The notes under the pieces were generated by a model, which saw nothing but the letters and a program-made list of their open reading frames with translations, did not search any database and was not told the DNA's origin. Positions 55,075 to 64,000 of a stretch of DNA of 64,000 nucleotides are shown piece after piece. The stretch comes from Kitasatospora sp. NBC_01287 (lineage in GTDB: Bacteria; Actinomycetota; Actinomycetes; Streptomycetales; Streptomycetaceae), in contig NZ_JAPEPB010000001.1 of assembly GCF_026340565.1 (NCBI RefSeq), positions 3,386,501-3,450,500 of the forward strand, given 5' to 3'. Every line of letters begins with the position of its first letter. Positions within the stretch are counted from its first letter, which is position 1. The position numbers were made by a program, and so were the translations under genes.

Positions 55075-57699
55075 CTACCGCAGCACCCCCGCGTCCATCC
55101 CGGCCGACTCCGCCGGCAGGGCGACCAGGCCCAGCTCGGCCGGCGAGGCCAGCAGCGGGTGGTTCGGCAGCACCCGGACGGTGTAGCCGAAGGGGCCGGT
55201 ACGGCCCAACTCCAGCGTGCCCTCGTAGCGCTGACAGCCATTCAGGTCGGGGCCGCCGACCGGCTTGAGGGTCTGGGTCTCGGCATCCCGGATCAGGTCG
55301 CGCTCATCGACCGCGCCCGAGACCGCCTGCACCTCGACGTCCTCCGGCTCCAGGCCGCCCAGCGCGACCTGCACCCGCAGCCCGAGCGCCGAGCCCAGCT
55401 CGGCCGCCTCCGCCGCCGCCTCCACGTGCTCGACCCGCACCGCCGGCCAGGCTGCCCGCACCCGCGCCTTCCAGTCCGCGAGCAGGCGCGCCCCGTCCCC
55501 CGACAGGCCGCGCTGCGCGAGCGCCGCGGGCGCGTACAGCCGCTCCACGTACTCGCGGACCATCCGGCCCGCCAGCACCTTGGGGCCGAGCGTCACCAGG
55601 GTGTGCCGCACCATCGCGATCCAGCGGTGCGGGAGCCCGTCACCACCGCGGTCGTAGTAGGTGCCGGCGACCTGGTGCTCGATCAGGTCGTAGAGCGCCG
55701 ACGCCTCGATGTCGTCGCGCTGGTCCTCGTCGAAGCCGGGTCCGTCGGCGGTCGGGATCGCCCACCCGTTGCGCCCGTCGTACCACTCGTCCCACCAGCC
55801 GTCGAGCACCGAGAGGTTCAGGCAGCCGTTGAGCGCCGCCTTCATCCCGGAGGTGCCGCAGGCCTCCAGCGGCCGCAGCGGGTTGTTCAGCCAGACGTCG
55901 CAGCCGGGGTAGAGGTGCTTGGCCATCGCCATGTCGTAGTCCGGCAGGAAGACGATCCGGTGCCGCACCGCCGGGTCGTCGGCGAAGGCCACCAGCTGTT
56001 GGATCAGCCGCTTTCCGCCGTCGTCCGCCGGGTGCGCCTTGCCCGCCACCACGATCTGCACCGGACGGGTCGGGTGCAGCAGCAGGGAGCGCAGCCGGTC
56101 CTGGTCGCGCAGCATCAGGGTGAGCCGCTTGTACGACGGGACCCGCCGGGCGAAGCCGATCGTCAGCACGTCGGGGTCGAGCACCGCGTCGGTCCAGCCC
56201 AGCTCCGCGTTCCCGGCGCCGCGCTGGCGCCAGGAGGCCCGCAACCGCCGCCGCGCCTCCTCGACCAGCTGGGCGCGCAGCTCGCGCCGGACCGCCCAGA
56301 TCTCGGCGTCACCGATCGGCTCGACGCCGCTCCAGCGCTCGGCGGCCCCAACCGCCATCGCGGCCTCGGCCCGGTCGGCGCCGATCTCGGCGGCACCGAG
56401 GCGGACCACGGCGGGGTCGATCCAGGTCGGCGCGTGCACGCCGTTGGTGATCGAGGTGATCGGGATCTCGGCGGTGTCGAAGCCGGGCCAGAGGGCACCG
56501 AACATCGCGCGGCTGACCTCGCCGTGCAGGGTGCTGACGCCGTTGGCGCGCTGCGCCAGGCGCAGACCCATCGCGGCCATGTTGAAGAGCTTGGGGTCGC
56601 CGCCGGGCCAGTCCTCCACGCCGAGCGCGAGCACCTGGTCGACCGGCACGCCGCGCAGCGCCGCGTCGCCGCTGAAGTGGCGGGCCACCTGCTCCCGGTC
56701 GAAGCGGTCGATGCCGGCCGGGACGGGAGTGTGGGTGGTGAAGAGGGTCCCGGCCCGGACCGCCTCCAGCGCCGCCGGGAAGTCGACGCCCGGCTCGGCG
56801 GAGGCCACCAGCTCCCGGATCCGCTCGATCCCCAGGAAACCCGCGTGCCCCTCGTTGGTGTGGAAGACCTCCGGATCGGGGTGGCCGGTCAGCCGGCAGA
56901 AGGCCCGCACCGCCCGGACCCCGCCGATGCCGAGCAGCATCTCCTGCAGCAGCCGGTGCTCGCTGCCACCGCCGTAGAGCCGGTCGGTGACGTCGCGTTC
57001 GGTGGCCGCGTTCGCCTCCAGGTCGGAGTCGAGCAGCAGCAACGGGATCCGCCCCACCTGCGCCCGCCAGATCTGCGCGGCCAGCGTGCGCCCACCGGGC
57101 AGCATCAGCTCGACCCGGCAGGGGGTCCCGTCCGGCTCGCGCAGCAGCGAGACCGCCAGCTCGTCGGGGTCGAGCACGGGGTAGCGCTCCTGCTGCCACC
57201 CGTCGCGGGTCAGCGACTGGCGGAAGTAGCCGTGCCGGTAGAAGAGCCCCACCCCGATCAGCGGGACGCCGAGGTCGCTGGCGGCCTTGAGGTGGTCGCC
57301 GGCCAGGATGCCCAGGCCGCCCGAGTACTGCGGCAGCGCGGCGGCGATGCCGTACTCCGGCGAGAAGTAGGCGATGGCCGCGGGACGTTCGCCGAGCGGC
57401 TGGTAGGACTGGTACCAGCGCGGGCCGCTCAGGTAGTCGTGCAGGTCGTCGGTGAGGTCGCCCAGCCGCCGCAGGAAGCGGCGGTCGGTGGCGAGCGCGG
57501 CGAGCCGGGCGGCCGGCACCTCGCCGAGCAGCCGGACCGGGTCCTCGCCGACGGCCTCCCAGACCCCGGGATCGACCGAGCGGAACAGCTCCCGGGTCTC
57601 CGGGTGCCACGACCAGCGCAGGTTGAGCGCGAGTTCGTGCAGCGGCTGGAGCTGCTCGGGCATGACGGTGCGGACGGTGAATCTGCGGATGGCCTTCAC
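55075..57699 (-). CDS. glgP: alpha-1,4-glucan phosphorylase (GT35)
   Basis: PLP-dependent enzyme of 874 residues that releases glucose-1-phosphate from alpha-glucan chains. The PLP lysine is K620 in EACGTSGMKAALNG, and IAYFSPEYGIAAALPQYSGGLGILAGDHLKAASDLG, VFHTNEGHAGFLGIERIREL and TSITNGVHAPTWIDP are typical of the short bacterial GlgP subfamily. It carries the extra C-terminal beta domain of actinobacterial phosphorylases. It is divergent from glgE across a 699-nt gap. Phosphorylase, GlgE, TreS and Pep2 together cycle glucan, maltose-1-phosphate and trehalose. Confidence 0.95.
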   Translation of the reverse strand: MKAIRRFTVRTVMPEQLQPLHELALNLRWSWHPETRELFRSVDPGVWEAVGEDPVRLLGEVPAARLAALATDRRFLRRLGDLTDDLHDYLSGPRWYQSYQPLGERPAAIAYFSPEYGIAAALPQYSGGLGILAGDHLKAASDLGVPLIGVGLFYRHGYFRQSLTRDGWQQERYPVLDPDELAVSLLREPDGTPCRVELMLPGGRTLAAQIWRAQVGRIPLLLLDSDLEANAATERDVTDRLYGGGSEHRLLQEMLLGIGGVRAVRAFCRLTGHPDPEVFHTNEGHAGFLGIERIRELVASAEPGVDFPAALEAVRAGTLFTTHTPVPAGIDRFDREQVARHFSGDAALRGVPVDQVLALGVEDWPGGDPKLFNMAAMGLRLAQRANGVSTLHGEVSRAMFGALWPGFDTAEIPITSITNGVHAPTWIDPAVVRLGAAEIGADRAEAAMAVGAAERWSGVEPIGDAEIWAVRRELRAQLVEEARRRLRASWRQRGAGNAELGWTDAVLDPDVLTIGFARRVPSYKRLTLMLRDQDRLRSLLLHPTRPVQIVVAGKAHPADDGGKRLIQQLVAFADDPAVRHRIVFLPDYDMAMAKHLYPGCDVWLNNPLRPLEACGTSGMKAALNGCLNLSVLDGWWDEWYDGRNGWAIPTADGPGFDEDQRDDIEASALYDLIEHQVAGTYYDRGGDGLPHRWIAMVRHTLVTLGPKVLAGRMVREYVERLYAPAALAQRGLSGDGARLLADWKARVRAAWPAVRVEHVEAAAEAAELGSALGLRVQVALGGLEPEDVEVQAVSGAVDERDLIRDAETQTLKPVGGPDLNGCQRYEGTLELGRTGPFGYTVRVLPNHPLLASPAELGLVALPAESAGMDAGVLR

Positions 57700-58398
57700 G
57701 GCCCGAAGCGTAGACCGCCCCGACGGGGTGATGGGTCGTCAACTCTCGTAACACAGCTCCATTCGGGCGACAGATGAGATCACGTCGGGCGCAATCCGCG
57801 CCACAGGGGGCGCACCTGGCGCACACTGAGGGGCGAGCGCACGCCGGGCGTGCGGAGTACCCCCGACCGGGTGGCTGCGGATGGCCGGTCTGCTCCCCCG
57901 CACCACCCACGCTGGCCTCGTACCGAGTGGTAAGAGCTACGAACAGTGCGAGGATGGGCACAGGCCGCTGTCGCAGCGGATCGGCATGGGTGGCGATTTC
58001 CGTGCGGCTCGGCCGGTCCTCCGCTCTTCGTTCCCTTCCCCGACCCTTCGTCAGCCCGCTGACCGCCGGCCCCTGGCGTCCAGCTGCCGACCATTAGCCC
58101 ACCCGGCTCACCCGGTGTCCTCCCTGGTGTGCCACCGCGTGTCCTCACGCCTGCCCTGATCGTTCCCGGGGTGGGTCGGAATCGCCCTTGCGGGCGTCCC
58201 GCGAGGCCGCGCGCCGGGACGCGCGCCGCGTCGCGGGTCCGGACCGCCACGGGCACCGGATCCGGCCAGGCTCCCGGGCACGGTGGTCACGGGCAGGCTC
58301 CGGTCACTCGTCAGTCCCCCCACCCAGCAGTCCTCCCGGTACTCCCCGGTGCTCGATCCGCCCGCGGGACTGCCGCCGATCTCGGGCAGGAGTTTGGC
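57700..58398. other. divergent gap between glgP and glgE
   Basis: About 700 nt holding the promoters of both genes. The glgE frame is open upstream to 58129, but the codons before 58399 have lower third-position GC and no ribosome site. No hairpin, repeat or small gene stands out. Confidence 0.4.
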
Positions 58399-60629
58399 AT
58401 GCACGGCGACACACGGAATCAGTCCGCACTGGTGTCCGAGGGGTTGGAGCCAGTCACCGTGCCGGTATCGATTCCGGCCATATCGGAGCCGCGCGCCGCA
58501 CGCGCCCCCCGAACGGCCGAAGCACCGTCGGCGAAGTCACCCGAGCCGAAGTCAGCCGACCCGAAATCACCCGACCCGAAGCAGACGCCGGCCAAGCGCG
58601 CCGCCGCTGCCACCCGCACCACGACCACCCGCACCACAGCGGCAACCCGCACCACGGCCGGTCCCCGCAGCACGGCGGCGACCCGCCGGGCGAAGGAGAA
58701 CGACCCGATGATCGGCCGGATCCCCGTCCTGGACGTCGCCCCGCTGGTGGACGGCGGCCGCCGCCCCGCCCGCGCGGTGGTCGGCGAAACCTTCCAGGTC
58801 ACCGCCACCGTCTTCCGCGAGGGCCACGACGCGGTCAACGCCAACGTGGTGCTGCGCGACCCGCGCGGGCGCGGCGGCGCCCTGCTCCCGATGCGCGAGC
58901 TGGCGCCCGGCACCGACCGCTGGGGCGCCGACGTCACCCCGACGGCCGAAGGCCGGTGGAGCTACAGCGTGGAGGCCTGGAGCGACCCGGTCGCCACCTG
59001 GCAGCACACCGCCGCGGTCAAGCTGCCGGCCGGCCAGGACGTCGAACTGACCCTGGAGGAGGGTGCGCTGCTGCTGGAGCGGGCCGCCGCCGGGGTGCCC
59101 AAGAAGGACGGCCGCGCCGAGGTGCTCCGGGCCGTGGACGCGCTGCGCGACCCGGTGCTGCCCCCGCTCTCCCGCCTCGCCGCCGCGCTCGCCCCCTCCG
59201 TGACGGGCCCGCTGACCCGCCATCCGCTGCGTGAGCTGGTCACCTCCTCGGCCGCGCTGCCGCTCCAGGTGGAGCGGGAGCGGGCGCTGTACGGCTCCTG
59301 GTACGAGTTCTTCCCGCGCTCGGAGGGCGCCACCCTGACGCCCCCGCGCTCGGGCACCTTCCGCACCGCCGCGAAGCGCCTGCCGGCGATCGCCGCGATG
59401 GGCTTCGACGTGCTCTACCTGCCGCCGATCCACCCGATCGGCCTGGCCTACCGCAAGGGCCCGAACAACAGCCTGACCCCGGGCCCGGACGACGTCGGCT
59501 CGCCGTGGGCGATCGGCTCGCCGGAGGGCGGCCACGACGCGGTCCACCCCGACCTCGGCACCATCGAGGACTTCGACGCCTTCGTCGAGCGCGCCACCGA
59601 GCTGGGCCTGGAGATCGCGCTGGACTTCGCGCTGCAGGCCTCGCCCGACCACCCCTGGGTCAACAAGCACCCGGAGTGGTTCAGCCACCGGATCGACGGG
59701 ACCATCGCCTACGCCGAGAACCCGCCGAAGAAGTACCAGGACATCTACCCGATCAACTTCGACCAGGACTTCGAGGGCCTGGTGATCGAGACGCTGCGGC
59801 TGCTGCGCCACTGGATGGGTCACGGGGTGCGGATCTTCCGCGTCGACAACCCGCACACCAAGCCCGTGCACTTCTGGGAGAAGGTGATCGGCGAGATCAA
59901 CCGGACCGACCCCGACGTGATCTTCCTGGCCGAGGCCTTCACCCGCCCCGCCATGATGCACACGCTGGCGAAGATCGGCTTCCAGCAGTCCTACACCTAC
60001 TTCACCTGGCGCAACAGCAAGCACGAGCTCACCGAGTACCTGACCGAGCTCACCGGCGCGGCGGCCGCCTACATGCGGCCGAACTTCTTCGCCAACACCC
60101 CGGACATCCTGCCCCGCCACCTGCAGCACCAGGGGCCGGCCGCCTTCGCGCTGCGCGCGGTGCTGGCCGCCACCCTCTCGCCCAGCTACGGCATCTACGC
60201 CGGCTACGAGCTGGCCGAGTCCGCGCCGGCCGGCCCGGACACCGAGGAGTACCTGGACAGCGAGAAGTACCAGCTGCGCCCGCGCGACTGGAGCCGCACC
60301 GACACCCTGGCGCCCCTGCTCACCACCCTCAACCGGCTGCGCCGCGAGCACCCCGCCCTGCGGGAGCTGCGCAACCTCACCTTCCTGCCCACCGACAACG
60401 AGCAGGTCATCGCCTACACCAAGCGGACCGGCACGGACCAGGTGATCGTCGTGGTCAACCTGGACCCGCACCACCCGCAGGAAGCCACCGTCACCCTCCC
60501 GAGTGACGAGCAGCTCATCGTCGACGACGAGCTGCGCGGCGAGCGCTACACCTGGCACCGCGACAACTACGTCCGGCTCGAACCCTCAACGGCGCCGGCC
60601 CACCTCCTCACGGTTCGGAGGACCTCCCT

Positions 60630-60633
<4 letters not shown>
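58399..60633 (+). CDS. glgE: alpha-1,4-glucan:maltose-1-phosphate maltosyltransferase
   Basis: GH13 enzyme that extends alpha-glucan with maltose-1-phosphate. From residue 104 on ([24 protein letters not shown]) the 744-residue product matches Streptomyces GlgE, with nucleophile D483 ([10 protein letters not shown]), acid/base E512 ([12 protein letters not shown]), and [15 protein letters not shown]. The first ~103 residues are extra low-complexity sequence ([30 protein letters not shown]). Two starts are credible: ATG 58399 (AGGAG, 6-nt spacing) and ATG 58708 (AGGAG, 9-nt spacing), the latter giving the normal size. GC at third positions is lower in the extension. The stop overlaps treS (GTGA). 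Confidence 0.93.
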
Positions 60634-62333
<1,700 letters not shown>

Positions 62334-62561
62334 CGATCCACCAGCTCCGTCCGCCCGCACGGGGGCGCGGGACCAGCCTCGCGCCCCTCGGCGAGCCACG
62401 CGCCACGTACGTACGGAGAACAGCCCAACGCGTACCCACCCTCAGGCGTGTCACCCGAGTGTCCCTCGCGTGCCGCCGCAGCAGCGCCGCCGAAATCCGG
62501 AAGACTGGCGGGCCCGGCCAGACCCGTCGGGCCGTCAGCCCGCTTCCGGGGAAAGGGAGTC

Positions 62562-64000
62562 ATGTCGGAAATCTCCCGTTCTCAAGCCCACGCCCACCGC
62601 GACGCGGGTACCGCGCCACGCGGTCCGGGCGGTCCAGGTGCTCCGCACGGCGCCGCCGGCGCGGTGCGGAGCACCACCGGGCACAGTCAGGGCGGGAACA
62701 GCGGCAGACCGCGGATCGGGGGTTCACTGGCCGTCGGTGAACTCGTCGAGGCCGCTCTGCCGCTGATCGCCGACTGGCTCCCCGGTCAGCGCTGGTACGC
62801 GGGCAAGGGCCAGGCGATCACCGGGCTGCACCCGCTCACCGCGACCCCGCTGCTGACCGGCGACCCGGCCATGCTGCACCTGCTGCTGCGGGTGGAGCAC
62901 GGCGCCGGCGCCGACCTCTACCAGTTGCTCCTGGGCCTGCGCACCGAGGCGCCGTCCGGGCTGCTCCCGGAGGCGGTGCTCGGCAGCCTCACCCACGGCC
63001 CCTACGACGGCGCCACCCTCTACGACGCGGTGCACGACCCCGAGCTGACCGGGCGGCTGCTCGGCCACCTGGCCACCGCCGACCGGTTCGGCCCGCTCTC
63101 CTTCCGCCGCACCCCTGGTCCCGGCCTGCCCAGCGACCTGCTCGGCCGGGCCGGCACCGCCGAGCAGAGCAACACCTCGGTCATCTACGGCACCTCCTTC
63201 ATCCTCAAGCTGTTCCGCCGGATCAGCCCGGGCACCAACCCCGACCTGGAGCTCTCGCTCGCCCTCTCGCGGGCCGGCAGCACCCGGATCCCCCGGGTGG
63301 CCGCCTGGTTCGAGAGCCGGCTGACGGGCGCCGAACCGGCCACCCTGGGTCTGCTGCAGCGCTTCCTGCCGGATGCGGAGGACGGCTGGGAGCTGGCCCT
63401 GGACCAGGTGGCCCGGCTCAAGGGCGACCCCAGCCCCGGCAACTTCGCGGTGGAGGCGCACCGGCTGGGACGGGCCACCGCCGAGGTGCACCGGGTGCTG
63501 GCCCGCGCGCTGCCGGTGGCCAGACTGGACCGCGAGCAGATCGGGCGGCTGGCCACCGCGATGACCGAGCGCCTGGACGTGGCCGCCGCCGCCGTCCCGG
63601 CGCTGCGCCGCTACCGGCCCGCGCTGCACACCGCCTTCCAGCAGCTGACGGCCGACCACCTGACCGGGCTGACCGTCCAGCGGATCCACGGCGACCTGCA
63701 CCTGGGGCAGGCGATGCGGACCCCGCACGGCTGGGTGCTGCTGGACTTCGAGGGGGAACCGGCCAAGTCGGTGGCCGAGCGGCGGGTGCCGCAGCCGGCC
63801 CTGCGCGACGTGGCGGCGATGCTGCGCTCCTTCGACTACGCGGCGGCCCACCTGCTGGCCGGCGCCGAACCGGACCCCCAACTGGCCCACCTGGCCGCGA
63901 GCTGGGCGGCCCGCAACCGCACCGCCTACTGCGCCGGCTACACGGCGGCCGGCGGCACCGATCCGGCGAGCTGCCCGGAGCTGCTGCGGGCGCTGGAGAT
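62562..64000 (+). CDS. pep2: maltokinase (Pep2/Mak), partial
   Basis: Phosphorylates maltose at C1 to feed GlgE. The visible 479 residues start with a ~55-residue Gly/Ala-rich extension, then the N-cap LIADWLPGQRWYAGKGQAITG and an aminoglycoside-phosphotransferase-type kinase fold. The catalytic loop is HGDLHLGQ (H376, D378) and the metal site is LLDFEGEP (D395). The gene runs off the window; glgB is expected next. The ATG at 62562 has AAAGGGAG just upstream. The 228-nt gap after treS contains no gene. Confidence 0.93.
   Translation, partial: MSEISRSQAHAHRDAGTAPRGPGGPGAPHGAAGAVRSTTGHSQGGNSGRPRIGGSLAVGELVEAALPLIADWLPGQRWYAGKGQAITGLHPLTATPLLTGDPAMLHLLLRVEHGAGADLYQLLLGLRTEAPSGLLPEAVLGSLTHGPYDGATLYDAVHDPELTGRLLGHLATADRFGPLSFRRTPGPGLPSDLLGRAGTAEQSNTSVIYGTSFILKLFRRISPGTNPDLELSLALSRAGSTRIPRVAAWFESRLTGAEPATLGLLQRFLPDAEDGWELALDQVARLKGDPSPGNFAVEAHRLGRATAEVHRVLARALPVARLDREQIGRLATAMTERLDVAAAAVPALRRYRPALHTAFQQLTADHLTGLTVQRIHGDLHLGQAMRTPHGWVLLDFEGEPAKSVAERRVPQPALRDVAAMLRSFDYAAAHLLAGAEPDPQLAHLAASWAARNRTAYCAGYTAAGGTDPASCPELLRALE

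Noticed and set aside
54367..57777. 1136-codon open frame on the plus strand
   Set aside because: It covers part of the WxG gene in another frame and all of glgP in antisense. Both real genes have strong family motifs.
58567..60558. 663-codon open frame on the minus strand
   Set aside because: Antisense to glgE, which is unambiguous.

Overview
The base composition, codon use (GC-rich third positions almost throughout) and gene content point to a Streptomyces-like actinomycete (Streptomyces, Kitasatospora or a close relative). From memory, the order gatC, GGDEF-EAL protein, ligA ... cysteine desulfurase/mnmA ... opp operon, gcvT-gcvH-glyA-sdaA ... glgX ... glgP/glgE-treS-pep2 follows the chromosomal core of Streptomyces coelicolor around SCO5500 down to SCO5441. 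The window is therefore mostly core chromosome carrying a few accessory islands. No rRNA, tRNA or CRISPR array was seen.

Layout. 1-6.0 kb (minus strand): end of gatC, a membrane GGDEF-EAL cyclic-di-GMP enzyme (RmdB-like), NAD-dependent DNA ligase, and a MetE-like C-terminal-domain protein. 6.1-9.3 kb: a MacB/FtsX-type ABC exporter pair. 9.3-10.9 kb: an ArsR-type regulator divergent from a DUF2218-methyltransferase fusion. 11-13.5 kb: an XRE-TPR regulator divergent from a four-gene chain of small proteins and an anti-sigma-like ATPase. 13.6-18.0 kb: tRNA/rRNA methylase, SDR, LOG protein, MnmA and its likely sulfur donor, a cysteine desulfurase. 18.1-19.6 kb: IclR regulator convergent with a TRIC-like channel. 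19.6-25.8 kb: a five-gene oligopeptide ABC operon. 26.3-28.1 kb: two SseB-family genes. 28.2-33.0 kb: a tandem glycine riboswitch followed by gcvT, gcvH, glyA and sdaA, a glycine/serine/one-carbon unit. 33.1-34.5 kb: a small island with a VapBC-type toxin-antitoxin pair between two copies of a hairpin repeat, plus the relic tail of a second toxin gene. 34.5-39 kb: NmrA-like protein, anti-sigma-like ATPase and two paralogous lipoprotein L,D-transpeptidases. 39.3-45.2 kb: glgX and a heterodimeric ABC exporter. 45.2-47.8 kb: an exported hypothetical protein, a WhiJ-like XRE-DUF5753 regulator and a chain of overlapping small genes. 48.1-55.1 kb: the most unusual part of the window. 55.1-64 kb: the GlgE pathway of alpha-glucan metabolism (glgP, glgE, treS and the first part of pep2).

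The strongest candidate for an undescribed system is a four-gene cassette present twice on the plus strand (48.2-50.5 and 52.7-55.0 kb). Each copy encodes a four-helix membrane protein, a protein with two YbaB-like halves, a ~104-residue EspC/WXG100-like protein ending in a YxxxE type VII secretion signal, and a 245-residue WxG-containing partner with a conserved FPGGHWP tail. Both copies have the same upstream promoter architecture and end in long perfect hairpins with a common core. A TetR-MFS pair lies between them. No type VII secretion machinery gene is in the window, so these look like orphan, duplicated secretion-substrate loci.

Regulatory features include frequent likely leaderless starts (a TAnnnT box 6-9 nt before the start codon), several GTGA/ATGA translational couplings, and two mini-ORFs that bridge adjacent ABC transporter genes.
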